A stretch of 64,000 bases of DNA from Punica granatum (Eukaryota > Streptophyta > Magnoliopsida > Myrtales > Lythraceae): positions 27,749,391 to 27,813,390 of the forward strand of contig NC_045129.1 of the NCBI RefSeq assembly GCF_007655135.1, read 5' to 3'. Every line of letters begins with the position of its first letter. Position 1 is the first letter of the stretch. A program made the position numbers and the translations under genes. The notes below the pieces were generated by a model. That model saw nothing but the letters and a program-made list of their open reading frames with translations. It was not told the DNA's origin and made no database searches. Positions 1-12,487 of this stretch are shown piece by piece.

Positions 1-3000
1 GTCCAAAAATGCCGGTTTCTCGGAGAAAAATTAATTCCAAATATCAGATGCAGCCATGCCCCACAATCATACAGAGCACGAGCAGTGCTTCAATTTGTCT
101 TTTGGAAGCCATACAGACACCCTGAATGACTTCCGAGCGACAAAACGGGCATACCTCTCTTCGAAAGAGCATAACCGGAGACTGGTCTGATGGAATTACG
201 GCAAACAAAGTTCACACTACATTGCCCTGAAAACTCCAGTGGACATTCGCAATTGGGCAAAACAGACAGCAAAACCCTTCACGGTTTCCCGAGTAACCTC
301 CGAGGAGTACAAAAGGGCATTTTCAGTGAAGATCCATATCCGGAGGTCCTCTTTGGGGAAATTTGACGCCGGATGCTTACGTTACACAATGCTAGCCTTC
401 TCAAGGCCCAATGTGGAATCGTCAGAATGAATCACACAACTCATCTAGACCTCTCGAGCAGTACTTTAAGGGTCTCAGATGCACTTTTCATATCATTAGA
501 AGTCCAATCTCGGCAAACAGAGATCACAGTGATCTCCGAATCGCCCAAGAAACTCAAAAAGCAATCTGAGAAATCCAGTTTCGACCTCCTAGGACATTTC
601 CGACTCCATATTTGCATTTACCGGCTTAAGGGACAAGTGCCCACGTAATTTGACAATTTATGTCAAAATGACTGACGTGGGATGTAGATACAAGATATGC
701 CGTCAGAAGTGGGTAACCTCGCTCTGAATGCATAAAATGAGCAAAATCGACTTTCGAGCCTCATACAGACATTTGGCAAATCCTCACGGAAAATGCCAAT
801 CTCGGACTCATTAAATCCGTTTCCTCGCGTATATCGATAATTCGACGTTCAATTCAAACCACGAACTTCGAATGCGCGATCAATCTAGAGCTAAGCTTTT
901 TCCCGGTTTCTCCTCTTCGGTCATGGGACCCACGGGTTGCCCAGGATGAGTCACCCTTTGCACTAGAAGCTTCTTATTCTTCTTCAAAGTAAGAAGCCAA
1001 CTTGCCCTCTCTTAGCCAAAGTATCTTGGAGAGGTTGAAGACAACACTCAATGCTCATAAATGCCCATCAATGCTCATCAATGCCTTATCTCTTCTTCAT
1101 TAATGCAATCGAAAAAGATGAGGCTTGATATTTTCTTAATCAAACCGAAATTTGCTAAGCATGGGGGTTAAGAGCACTTGCTTTTGCTAATTGTGTCATT
1201 AGCTTTGCTTATAAATGACCCAAAAGTGATTAAGTTAATCACTTCTCCTCTTGCACACTCTCTCCAAGCTTTCTCCCTCAAGAAAAGCTCTCAACTCCAT
1301 AGCCAAAACCAGCAAGCTTCAACACTTCAAAACCAAGAGAGAAAAACCGAAGAAAGCTTTGAGTTTCTTAAGTCGGAAGCCGATGTTCATCATCCCGACT
1401 TAAGTTCAAAATTTCTCAAACTCCATGGACCACATGTTTTGGACCCAAGGAGTTCATTTATGAACTTAGATTTTTGGTTTGAAGTCATTTGCTCATCATT
1501 TCAGGTCAATTAGTGCATTTCGGGCGAAATCGTCACTCTTGGGTGAACAGTACACCCGTCCCTGCACGCCCGCGCTCACAGCCGCACGCCAGATGCCTGT
1601 CCGCGCGCACGCCCGCGCGCCAGACGCCCGTTCGCGCGCACGCCCGCGCACCAAACGCCCGTCCGCGCGCAAGCCCGCGCGCCAGACGCCCCAGCACGCA
1701 CGCTCGCGCGCTCTAACGCTCCCCCCGTGTGCCCCGAGTTCCTGCCCGCGTGCCCCAGGGCGCCTAGCTCCCCGAACGTGCATGCCCTTGCACCCGAGCA
1801 CCCTTCCAAGCGTTCAACCGAGTCACCCGACTCTCGAACATTTCCCCGACTCTTTCCTCGCATCCCGAGGCTAGGTAAAACATTTTCGACTTAGAGAAGT
1901 TATAACCTTTTACATTATTTGCATGGCTATGGAGTAATATGGCGTTTTATGCATGTTTAACTTGCAAGACTTAATTCTTATACACTTTCATATTATATTA
2001 TGCATGCTCGTCATCATATAACATGTTAGCATGTCGGGAATCGTTTGGATCGACCCTCGGAAGACCTTCCCTACCCGAAATAAGCAAAAGAGCTCGGGGT
2101 TGCCTCAAGAAAAGGTAATCGAGACTTGGCTTGCTTTCCTTGGGTTAAGAACGGCCTTCTTAGCCCGATCCAAGTTTGATTCCCGAGTTTCTCGTGTTTT
2201 CTTACATGCATGAAATCGGTATTGTTTTATCAATTCCTTAAATAACTTGTTTGTGCATGTTTGCATGTTCGAATGCGTTATTCAAATCATGGCAATACCG
2301 ACTTTCGTTTAATCGTGTCATTTATCATGTTTGTCGTTTAAGCATGCGAGAAATGATTCAAAACGAGACGGGGAAACCTCGTGGAACCCCATTCGGGCCA
2401 TGAGACCTCTCGGCTATCTCTAAGGAGAAGTAACCGAGAGCCTCTTAAACTCGTACGGGTTGCATGAGGATTCCTCTTCCCGTTTTAAGTCCGTTCTCGG
2501 CTTTCGTGTAATTTGCAATTTACATTATCGTCGCAATATCGCATGAAAATGTCTTTTCAAAACAAAGCATGCATGGATTCGGGTATCGATGACTCATTCG
2601 GGTCCATTCGGTTACGAGGGTAGTTTCGGTCATTGGACCAAATTATCCTCGATCCTTGTGGAATCGTCTTGGTCGCCGAGTCACGAATTGTTTTCATAAT
2701 TAATGCATTCGGCACAACCTTTAAGCATTAATTCCACAAACGGGTTAATCGGGACGCTCACATGATTAAACCCACTTCACACTGATAAAGTTTACACGAA
2801 GTGGCCATTAACTGATAACTCACGTCGATGAGTTGTCAAATGACGTTGGTGCCCTTTTCAAACTTATCAATTTCAAAACCCGAAACGCGCGGTCTGATGT
2901 AGCATGGACGTCTGAAAAGGGCTTTTGTGTCTCAACTTGAGTTTTTACCTGATTCCAAGTAACTCAGGTCAGGATACAGAAAATTTTTATAGATCACTTC

Positions 3001-4567
3001 CGGGCAGATCGACCGGTTCTTTGGTTTTTTCGGGGTTCTTGCACAACCCTGGACGATCCAGGGAATTGGTTGACATCGGCTACAGGCCGAGGTGGTCCGC
3101 ACTGCGATGTTTCCCCTTTTCTGAAAACAATTTTCAAATAAAGGGCAAAATCGTCTTTTCACAATTCAGCGACACCCTTAGGGTTAGCATGACAGAAACA
3201 CTACAGTACGGGATAAGAACGGGCTTCCTGTTCAGGTGCAGGTTCATCTGCATAGCCTTTTCTTATCTAACTGATGAGTTTCTGTCATCCTAACATAGAC
3301 TCGGGTAACTAAAACGGTTATCTCTGTCAGAAAACATGCAAAATGCTGATTAACCTTTCACTCGACCTAACCAAACACTAGATAATGGTTAGGAGGAATT
3401 CTAGATTCTAAATCTAGAGTCAAAACACGAGTTTGGCTAATTCAGTGGAAATTCAGTGTCACAATACAGAACAACTGTAAAAGCAATCCACACACATGAG
3501 ATTTGACTCTCCTTTTCAAGTTTCCAACAAAAGCCGAATGTTAAAACATTGGCACGTGTTTGATTGCTTAGCATATGGCATTTGCTCGCAAAAACACCAT
3601 TGAGTCAATAATCTGTTAATTCACGTAAATACGACAATAACAAACACCTTGTCTGTTATTAACATGTTACGTGTTATCTTTCCGCACCTGTTTGCCATAC
3701 GGGTTGAGCCTGATCCCTAGGCCGAATGATATTAGGGTTCAACGCCCTAATCATTGATCACAGGGTCCAACGCCCTAATCAACACTCACAGGGTCCAACG
3801 CCCTATTTAGTGAGAGCGTGCATTGAATTTTAGTTTTTTTCGGTGTTTCCCTAAACTCACAGTGAGTTAGAGTGGAATAATAACCGAACGCGAGTCGACT
3901 GAAATTCGGCCATTTGTAATTTGGATTTATTGTTTTCGAGAGCATTGTAAGGACTTTTATTTTCTACATTTGTTCTGTAAGAATTCCAGTCGGTGAGCGA
4001 ACGGTCCGAGAGTCGAATTAATCGAATCAGTCTAATGCTTGCCCAGACACAAGTAAATCCAAGATCTCGCGGTTTTGGTTCACGCAGGGATTCAACCTCC
4101 ATGGTTCGATGAACTGTAACGCAAGATTGTGAACCAACTCCCCAACATACGGGTTTACTTCTCTCTCGGCTTCTTAACCGACATCGTTTAATTCACCGAA
4201 TCTCCAGTGTCAAAACGTGCGAGTCGAGTGCAGCTTAATTCATGCGGTAAATCATAAAACATGCAAGCCTAGCAAACCAGAGTACCGAAAGGGCGTGCGG
4301 GATATAGGCCCACACGTAACATGAACCCCCGAACACGGATTTTCCAGTTCCGCACAGATCAATGCCTTAACGACAAACTAGGTGTTCCATACCCCTAGAC
4401 CCGGGTAACTTATCCGCCCTCGACCTACGGGTTGTAAAATGATAAGTGACGACTCCTTCTCACGCGTGTCCGTCACGCGTCCCCACGGGAAGGTGGACAC
4501 TCCCAAGCCGCGCTATCCAAAAGCGCGCATGTGGGCCCCGACGAGAGTCCACATTCGGGTCCATACA
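1..4567 (+). mobile_element. Partial LTR of the large Gypsy-type family (left end outside window)
   Basis: Read on the + strand, this segment matches the reverse complement of the LTRs at 35902-40742 and 47667-58909. Positions 1-900 correspond to about 39500-40335, and 3700-4567 to about 35902-36700. It ends in CCATACA at 4567, where the other copies have CCGTACA. No primer-binding site follows at 4568, so it is a 3' LTR or a solo LTR, not a 5' LTR. About 0.4 kb of its start lies beyond the window. It is more diverged than the other two, with a private GC-rich minisatellite at about 1565-1720. Short open frames in it are not credible genes. Confidence 0.75.
1565..1720. repeat. GC-rich minisatellite, about 31-bp unit
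   Basis: Units of about 31 bp built on CGCGCGCACGCCCGCGCGCC are repeated roughly four to five times with small changes, and the flanks up to about 1830 stay C-rich. The block is very CpG-dense inside an otherwise AT-rich LTR. It is missing at the matching place in the other LTR copies. It opens long frames on both strands, which I read as a composition effect. Confidence 0.7.
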
Positions 4568-5189
4568 CTCATGTAGCGAGATTAATGTTGGGACTTAATG
4601 AATCTAGCTCAATTTCAATTCCCATAGGTATATAAGGAGTTCGTTGAGATAGGTGTTTTTCCTAAGTAACTCGGAACATATTTAGAAAATATGTGTGAAC
4701 TCTAGGTTAGTAGATTTAGTCTTCAATGAATGAGAGATAGAGGGGGTATATCAGGTTAATGAACTATTGGGGGAAATTATTTTCATAGGTTGTCTCCACC
4801 AATTGATTTTCGGTTATTTTTAATTTTCTTTATATTCTAAAAATCGACTTTTTTTTAATTGCTTGACTTCGATTAGGTTGTAGTAATTATGAACGTTAGT
4901 AGAATTTTAGGACAAGTCCTCCAAGAAACGGTACTGTACTCATTACTATATTACGTGTCACGGCCAGTGCACTTGAGGGGTTATGAAACCATCAAACAAA
5001 TATAAATCTATATTAATACACTTTCATAAAATATGCTAACATGTTACCCAACAAAGTGAATGTTTAGCTTTATCTTAAGCGAAATATAGTCATTTGTTTA
5101 GTCGTCTGTAAACAAGAATGATAGTCGTACCACTAAAATTACAGCCTTTGCACATTCATCTATTTCCCATATAAATATGTTGTGCTTGG
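4568..5189. other. AT-rich non-coding flank
   Basis: Unique-looking AT-rich DNA between the LTR end and the MITE-like repeat. I see no open frame of interest, no RNA gene and no clear repeat terminus. Confidence 0.5.
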
Positions 5190-5515
5190 TAATGGAGTAG
5201 AGTTTGATTTAGTTTGATTTAATTTGATTTCACAGGATGACAACAAAAGTAGTTGAAAATTTTTATTATTAAAATTAAAGAATAAGATAAAAAAGTAATG
5301 ATTGTGTTGTTGAATTGAGGAAAAAATAATCAAATAGTTTGGAGAATTTAGTATAAAAAATCAATTGTAATAATAGATAAGAAAATATATGTGACATAAT
5401 TTATTATTAAATTGAAAAAAATGATAAAAAAGTAATAATTGTGTTGTTGAATTGAGGAAAAAGTAAAGTAAAATTAAGTTAAATTTAACTCTATTTTCAA
5501 ACTGAGTAATATCAC
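5190..5515. repeat. AT-rich MITE-like repeat (copy 1)
   Basis: It begins with repeated GTTTGATTTA-like words and contains TAATGATTGTGTTGTTGAAT twice (once as TAATAATTG...). It ends with an inverted version of the opening (TTAACTCTATTTTCAAACTG). The same word order recurs at about 25735-26045, so this is a dispersed family. The ends and the target duplication are not resolved. Confidence 0.45.
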
Positions 5516-5760
5516 TAATACGAATTATAATCGTTGGGATGTGTTACAGTCATATATTAATTGTACAATTTACATGAAACAAATAGAAATTTAAAGAAAG
5601 TCTTATATATATATATGTGTTCACATATATATTTCATCTCATTAACTCTCATATAGTCAATTCACAAAATACTAACAGATAAATAATGATTTATCAGAAA
5701 AAAGGACTATAAAATAATGAATCTAACTTGCTCCATTGTTGAGAGATAAAGAGTGGAACC

Positions 5761-6566
5761 ATGGCGAACAAGAGACCAATCGACGTGACTTCACCCTACT
5801 TCGTGAGTCATTCGGATAATCCAGGCGCGGCTCTTGTTCCCGTAGTTCTTAATGGGTAGAACTACCAGACATGGGAAAAGGCCACAGTTAGAGCATTGGA
5901 AGCGAAGAACAAGACCGGGTTTGTTGATGGCTCGTTGAAGCAGCCTGATCTTAACAGCCCGGAATATAGGTTATGGAAGATAAATAATTCAATGATCTGT
6001 TCTTGGATATTTAACTCGCTCGATAAGAGTTTGCAGGGAGTAGTCGTCCATGCCAATGATGCCAAGATGATGTGGGATGAAATCAAACAACAATTTGCTC
6101 AAGGTAATGCACCTCGTGTTCAACATATCAAAGCAAGCATATGTAATCTAAGGCAGTCAAGACAGCAGGTGATCGACTACTATTCAAGTCTGAAATCTCA
6201 ATGGGACGAGCTAGAGGGTTATCTCGAGACGGCTGAGTGCACTTGCGGTGGCTGCACCTGCGGAGTCGTAGACCAAATGGCCAAAAACAAAGAGGTCGAG
6301 AAACTCCACCAATTTCTGATGGGTCTAGACTCTGAAGTCTTTGCATGGTACGATCCCAAATCTTGAATATGGATCCTTTATCGACTTTAAACAAAGCCTT
6401 TGACCAAGTATCAGATGAAGAGTTACGTTGGACGATGAATCAAGGGGGACGCAACGAGCATCTGGAATCTACAGCCTGTCATGCAGGTAATGCGCAGCAG
6501 ACGAGAACACCTAGAGTTCATTGCGACTATTGTGGAAAGACCGGGCATCAAAGACAAGACTGTTGA
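5761..6566 (+). pseudogene. gag: Copia gag (broken)
   Basis: The frame opens with ATG at 5761 and hits a TAG at 5857-5859, just before the conserved NYQTWE stretch. It continues to 6366 as a Copia-type gag with the typical W-x(n)-WDEIKQQF pattern. The nucleocapsid part lies in another frame (from about 6345) and carries an intact CCHC zinc knuckle, CDYCGKTGHQRQDC, which would bind RNA during particle assembly. The knuckle runs straight into TGA at 6564, where relatives usually have tryptophan (TGG), so this looks like a G-to-A nonsense change. One frameshift and two stops make it a pseudogene. Confidence 0.85.
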
Positions 6567-6659
6567 AAATTACATGGTTATCCGGGGGATCGAGATTCAA
6601 AGACAAAGGGAAGAAATTGGAGTAAGCCAGGAGGTTCGTCAAAGCAATATTACAACTAG

Positions 6660-8157
6660 AAATTAGATAACAACAGAGGCTACAAGGCACATTTTGCTTC
6701 GACTGAAGCAGTGCAGGGACAGACCTTGGGTAAATCCAATGGCCAGCATGTAGCACATGGAAGAAATATCACGAGCACAGGGATATCGGATGACCAATTA
6801 AGTCAGCTGGTCGGAATTTTTGGTGATCGAGTGGTCTCGACAGAACAAATAGCCGGTAACGTTATTTCATCTAACTGCCTAATGGATTGGGTATTAGATA
6901 CGGGTGCATCGATACACATGACAGGAAATATTGAGTTATTCTCAAACGTGAAGGAGCTCGTGCATATTGTCTCGATTGGTATTCCAGATGGCAAGTCCGT
7001 TTTTGCCACCAAAAGTGGTGATATCCACTTGTAAAATTTCATTTTGAAGAATGTGTTATTCATTCCCGGATTAAATTACAATTTAATATCAGTCGGGAAA
7101 TTAACGACGGATGATAATCATGTGCTGATATTTTGTTCCCGTTCTTGTGAAATACAGGATCGAACCACGGGGAGAGTGATTGGATCGGGTGAGCTATGGA
7201 AGGGGGTATATCGACTCAAGCAAGAATCGTGTTCATCAGCTCACATGGCAATCATGAATGACCATGTTTTGTGGCATAAACGCTTGGGTCACCCATCTCG
7301 TAAAATTCTACACTTGATTCCTGGTGTTTCAATTAAAACAGATGATAAGTTAGTTTGTGATGCTTGTGCTCGAGCTAAACTTTCACGAAGTCCCTTTCCT
7401 GAAAGCTTGAATAATGCTGAAACTTGTTTTGGGGACCTTATCGTGTGGCTTCGATGTCGGGTGCTCGGTATTTTCTTACTTTGGTTGATGACCATAGTAG
7501 ATGTGTGTGGGTTTATTTGATGAATGATAAGACCGAGACTTATAAATCAGTGGTTGGCTTTTGTAATATGGTGAAGAACCAATTTGGGAAACTAATCAAA
7601 TTTTTCGATCAGACAATGGTCGAGAGTTTACCTCTAAGGCCATGCGTGATTTTTATCATGCAAACGGGATAGTTCATCAGACATCCTGCGTAGACACGCC
7701 CCAACAAAATGGGCGTGTGGAAAGGAAACACCGACACTTGTTAGAGATGGCAAGATCATTGCGTTTTGATGCAAATTTACCAATTAAAATGTGGGGAGAA
7801 TGTGTACTTGCAGCGGCTTATTTAATTAATTATACACCTACGCCTGTCTTGTCGGGAAAGGCACCAATAGAAGTCATATTTCAAAAGCCACTAAGGCTCG
7901 ATCATCTTAAGGTCTTTGGTTGCTTATGTTATGCTTCTAAGAGACTCAAGCCAATTGATAAATTTGAAAGTAGGGCACGTCGATGCATTTTTGTGGGTTA
8001 TCCATATAGTCAAAAAGGGTGGAAGTTATATGATCTCGAGACTGAAGAAATTTTTGTTTCACGGGATGTGGTCTTTCATGAGGATGTTTTCCCGTTCTGT
8101 AAAAGTGGAAGAGCCCAAACTGAAGTGAACTTGGCCCCTGAAAGACAGATCAGCTGA
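6660..8157 (+). pseudogene. pol: Copia protease and integrase (broken)
   Basis: An aspartic protease active site, DTGAS, lies at 6897-6911, and a TAA interrupts the frame at 7032. The pre-integrase zinc site follows as WHKRLGHPS (about 7271) and CDACARAK (about 7357). The integrase core reads through three frames: LTLVDDHSR with the first catalytic Asp near 7475, a damaged second-Asp region near 7600-7625, and QQNGRVERKHRHLLEMAR with the catalytic Glu near 7720. The C-terminal part, VFGCLCYASKR to DVVFHEDVFPF, is typical of Copia integrases. The frame changes between 7420 and 7670 would inactivate strand transfer. Confidence 0.88.
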
Positions 8158-8259
8158 GAAGAACCAATTGGGGGAATTGAGCTGGACGTTTCTGATGAAA
8201 GGGGCCAGACTGAGCCCATATCCAGCCCATCAAGAATTTAGCATTTTAGAGGCCATCCG

Positions 8260-10164
8260 GTGAATGATCAGGGCCTCCGTCAATTATCAGTTTCAGGGGG
8301 AGATGGAAGCCCAGATATGTCACCCACGTTTTCACCTGATTCGAGTGGGTCCACAAGTTCATCACACCTGGGACCATCATCATCTTCGTCCGACGCAGTC
8401 ATTCCAAACAATTCACCAGTTGCCATAGATAGCTCAATCCATCTGGGCTCCTCAAAAGTTGTTCCACCTTCGCCGAAGCCTACGCGGGCTCATCGACCTC
8501 CGGTATGGCACAAAGACTATGACTGTAGCATTGCAATGACCAAACCCCCTCCACTTGCGGCTCTCACCGACTCCACAATCTCCTCAGGTTCATCCTTTGC
8601 CCTAGAACGGTACCTTGATTATTCTCATTTGACGAATGATTATCGCTGCTACTTGTCTGTTCTTGACCGAGATTTGGAGCCCAGGAATTATATTGAAGCC
8701 GCCTGATACCAACATTGGCGGGATGCTATGAATGCAGAGCTCTCTGCACTAGAAAGGAACGACACTTGGGTCATCACCGATCTGCTAGGAGGAAAGCGGG
8801 CAATTGGGTACAAATGGGTATATAAAGTCAAACAGAGAGCTGATGGATCGATTGAACGCTATAAAGCTCGACTTGTCACCAAAGGTTATACTCAAATCAA
8901 GGGACTGGATTTCGATGAGACTTTTGCTCCAGTTGCAAAATTGGTGAGTGTTCGGGTACTTCTCACTGTTTCACTTAATCGAAATTGGGAGTTGTATCAA
9001 TTGGATGTGAATAATGCGTTTTTACACGGTGACCTTGAGGAGGAAGTCTATATGAAATTGCCTTCGGGACTCACATCTGCAGGTTCGAACAAAGTGTGTC
9101 GCCTCCAGAAGTCCTTGTATGGATTGCGACAAGCGTCCCATAACTGGTTCGCAAAACTTTCTATTGCACTGAAGTCATATGGATTTACACAGTCTTCGGC
9201 TAACTATTCTCTATTCACATTCAACAAGGCTGGTATTATACTCATCATTCTTGTTTATGTTGATGACTTAATCCTCACTGGTAATGATCCTGCTCATTAT
9301 GCCAAGTTCAAGGAGTATTTGGATAAATGTTTTAGCATCAAAGATTTGGGAAAGCTTCAATATTTTCTGGGGATTGAAGTAGCTCGGCGGTCTGACTGCT
9401 TATTCCTCTGTCAAATGAAGTACACTCTCGATATTTTGCAAGAAACTGGGATGCTTGATGCTCGACCAGTTGCTTTCCCAATGGAGCAACATCTTCGTCT
9501 TGACTCGAAATCAGGAGAAGACTTCTCCGACCCATCACGTTATCGGCGTCTTGTCGGAAGGTTAATTTACCTAACTATCACAAGACTCGAACTTAGTTAT
9601 CCAATTCATATTCTCTCTCAGTTTATGCAGAGGCCAAAACAAGCTCATTGGGATGAAACAATTCAAGTAGTTCGCTATCTCAAACAGACTCCAAGAAATG
9701 GGATTCTTTTACGACGACCATCATCTTTATCTATCACCACTTACTGTGACTCGGACTGGGCAACATGCCCCATGACAAGACGTTCTCTTACAGGATATTT
9801 CATCATGCTTGGCGGATGTCCTGTTTCATGGAAGACTAAGAAACAAAGCACTGTGGGACGATCATCAGCAGAAGCCGAATATCGTTCCATGGCATCTACT
9901 ACTGCAGAGTTGTTATGGCTTCGATCTTTACTCTCTTCGCTTGGTGTGACTACTTCATCAGCTATGACGTTGTATTGTGACAACATGGCTGCCTTACATA
10001 TCGCTACCAATCCTGTATTTCATGAGCGAACCAAACACATAGAGATCGATTGCCACTTCATCAGAGAGCATGTTCAAGCGAAGTCGATCATTACACGACA
10101 TGTCCCTTCAAAACTTCAACTTGCTGATATTTTCACAAAGTTTCTTGGTCGTGATCAATTCTAG
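8260..10164 (+). pseudogene. pol: Copia reverse transcriptase and RNase H (one stop)
   Basis: A single frame is interrupted only by TGA at 8704-8706, just before YQHWRDAMNAELSALERNDTW. After that stop 478 residues are open. Reverse transcriptase motifs include KARLVTKGYTQ, DYDETFAPVAK-like DFDETFAPVAK, LDVNNAFLHGDLEEEVYMK and the catalytic YVDD at 9256-9267. RNase H motifs are CDSDWA, SSAEAEYRSMA and CDNMAALHIA. The usual Gln of CDNQAA is Met here, and TRLELSY replaces the usual TRPDLSY. This is the best preserved part of the element. A linker of about 150 residues rich in Ser and Pro (8260-8700) separates it from integrase. Confidence 0.93.
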
Positions 10165-10210
10165 TTTTTGCTAGGAAAGTTGGGCATTACTAGTATCCAT
10201 GCTCCAACTT

Positions 10211-10459
10211 GAGCGGGGAGTATTGGAGATTCGGGTAGTTTAGGAAAGATATTGACAAGATTTTGATAATTTTATCTTTCCTAGTTTTGTTAGTTCTAGA
10301 TCATTATGTTTATTTTTGTTCCTATCCTTTCCTTCCTCACGGTTAATGGAAGGATGTACATATATGCAGCCTTGTACAGTGAGAAATTAAGAGGAATAAT
10401 ATAGAGTCAATATTCATCAGTTGGTCCTCCATCAAATTTGACCTATTGTCGAATTTATT
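10211..10459 (+). repeat. Purine tract and 3' LTR of the Copia element
   Basis: GAGCGGGGAG (10211-10220) is a polypurine tract next to TATTGGAGATTCGGG, probably a decayed TGTTGGAG start. The LTR includes a TATA-like ACATATATGCAG and an AT-rich end. Its right edge is uncertain: it could end at CA 10418 or run to about 10459, next to a primer-binding-like sequence. The partner 5' LTR was not found. Confidence 0.6.
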
Positions 10460-10460
10460 A

Positions 10461-10893
10461 TGATATTAGAGCGGGTTACGCTTTCGCGCACACGTGTGGG
10501 CTCACATCATGCCATATTCAGTTTCGAGGCAGTCAAGAGTGCGCCTCATGTTAATCGGGCCCAATAGTGGCCTAGTTCAGTTTCAAGGTAGCTAAAGGTG
10601 CACCTCTAGTTATGCCCGAGTGTGGAGCTCAGGGCTAGTTTGATATTTGTCCCCCTTTGCATAAGCACAAAAGAGGATGTCCGACTCGTGGTTAGTTGTT
10701 AAGAGCGAGTGTTTAAGGGCATGTGGCACGCGTTGTCACATGAGGGCGGGTGTTGAGATACGTTATCTCACATGGAAAAATTAAGAAAGAAACCATAAGT
10801 TTATATGAGGCTTGAGTCCAGTAACCTATCAGCTTAAGTTTTTGGGTTGCAGATGGGTTTAAGTCTGTGTAGACCCAAGTATGTATTTTTACA
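10461..10893 (+). mobile_element. TRIM-like element lacking its 5' LTR
   Basis: TGATATTAGAGCGGG at 10461 resembles the plant primer-binding site TGGTATCAGAGC (complementary to initiator Met tRNA). A non-coding middle of about 280 bp follows. Then comes a purine tract, TGAGGGCGGG (10741-10750), and a short LTR from TGTTGAGATA (10751) to TTTTTACA (10893), 143 bp. That order (PBS, no genes, PPT, short LTR) is the plan of a terminal-repeat retrotransposon in miniature. The expected 5' copy of TGTTGAGATA is absent and Copia LTR sequence sits there instead. A relic of the same internal sequence is seen near 18640-18710. Confidence 0.55.
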
Positions 10894-11040
10894 TCCATCT
10901 TTAGACTTTTCTTTTATGCATAGTATTCTATCGACCATCCCTTTCACTTTTCTTTGCATCCTTTACACTATCCATAAATATATATCATTCCATTAACTCT
11001 CATATAGTTAACTTTTATAATATTAATTGATAAATAATAA

Positions 11041-12487
11041 ATCCGAATGTTCATGAGGGGGCTCTTTCATCCACAAGAACCTTTTGTAGTTTTGGGGGAC
11101 ATTCAGTTAGTCATAATGGATTTTTTTTCTTTTTTTATCAATAAGTCATAATGGATTAGCTCTTTCACATTTGATGCTCTCCATGGATTATTAGTTGTAA
11201 AATTGTACATATAACGTTTAAAAAGTCAACTAAAAATACTATAAGTCATTGTTACATTGTATATTTTCCCAAAAATTAATTAAAGTATGTAAAACTAAAA
11301 GGCCGCGCGAAGACACTTTATAAGAAGAATAATACATGACTACTAGCCATGTATTCATGGAGGCACCTCATTAATTCTCCATATCGCCATAATCCAACCC
11401 CTTCCTTCTTTTGCCATAACGAATATTATGTGCATTAAGCCGATCTGGTTGAATCTATATTAGTTGTGGTCTATTGGATTTCTGATTATCAAATAATACA
11501 TGCCATATTATTCATTGCAGAAATCAATCCAGAAACTAGAAACAGTCCTATGTGAAAATCAACTAACTGTCGATAGGCGTAGGGGAAGTGCCAATTGGCT
11601 GTAACCTATCCTTTTGGGCGTTGCTCTAGCGTCGATCAGGGCTGACCAGTGGCACATACCAGAAATAAAATTTTTGTGTGCAAATATCAAACTTTGACCC
11701 GAAATCGATCATTTTCGCGTTAAACAAGTAGGCTAGAATCGGACTCCCAACTAAGCTATATGGAAATCCAGTTGAGAAAACGGGAACCTGGGACACATTT
11801 CCCCGATTGGTCATTCAGGAATCCTCGCTCATGGCCATCCCTAGCTTCCATCGCAAAACCTCATCGATTAGAAGTAATTTCTACCTCAAATTATAAAATG
11901 ATCATTTCATTTTCGAAAAATATGACCAAAAATTGAAAAACAACTCAGATGATCGCCTTAGGAGCAGAACAGAATGGATCACTCATCGCCCTTCTGCACT
12001 TGTTCTCGCAATTGCTGCTCCTTCATGGACACAGCGAGCAGCGATATATTTCAAGCATCCCATGATCAGACAAGAGTAACGCTCACTTGGAAAGCAGAAA
12101 GAGGCAGAGTAATAACTAGTATGAAAACGAACGGAGGTCCCGGCACATCCTCATATATCAGGTTAAATCAGTGCAGCAAAACAATTGTCTTAAAATTTTT
12201 CCAGAAAATGAGTTTCGGGATAAGAGCGCTTCATATAAGAACGGATATGGCTGGTCTGACTTTCGGTTTTATACTGATCGAGAAGGACACCTCCCACGGA
12301 ACCTTTTTGATTTCGCGGATGAATGCGGCAACACTTACACACCCCCTTGTTTTCAATTGACCAGTTATTGTCACAAGCCTTGCCTTGATAATGGGTCAAA
12401 AATGTATTATTTCCAAACACAAAGGCTGCTGATGATTAGACATTTTAATAATTTCTTGCTTCTACAGCACCAAGAGCTACTAACAAT
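11041..12487. other. Non-coding stretch and probable 3' UTR of the transporter gene
   Basis: No recognisable gene or repeat is visible. The part nearest 12487 should include the 3' untranslated region of the minus-strand transporter gene. Several AATAAT-like words on the minus strand could serve in polyadenylation, but none is clear enough to call. Short frames at 11974-12491 match no family I know. Confidence 0.45.

Larger units (their letters stand above)
5761..10459 (+). mobile_element. Decayed Ty1/Copia retrotransposon (5' LTR not found)
   Basis: The order gag, protease, integrase, reverse transcriptase, RNase H defines a Copia element. A purine tract (10211-10220) precedes a 3' LTR from 10221. 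No copy of that LTR is visible upstream of gag, where the sequence just before the ATG at 5761 is AT-rich. The coding region is broken by a stop at 5857, a frame change near 6350, stops at 6564, 6657, 7032 and 8704, and two frame changes in integrase between about 7420 and 7670. It cannot make an intact polyprotein. Confidence 0.92.

Noticed and set aside
1479..1874. Overlapping open frames on both strands with Arg/Ala/Pro-rich products
   Set aside because: They coincide with the CpG-rich minisatellite and its flanks; a stop-poor composition explains frames on both strands.
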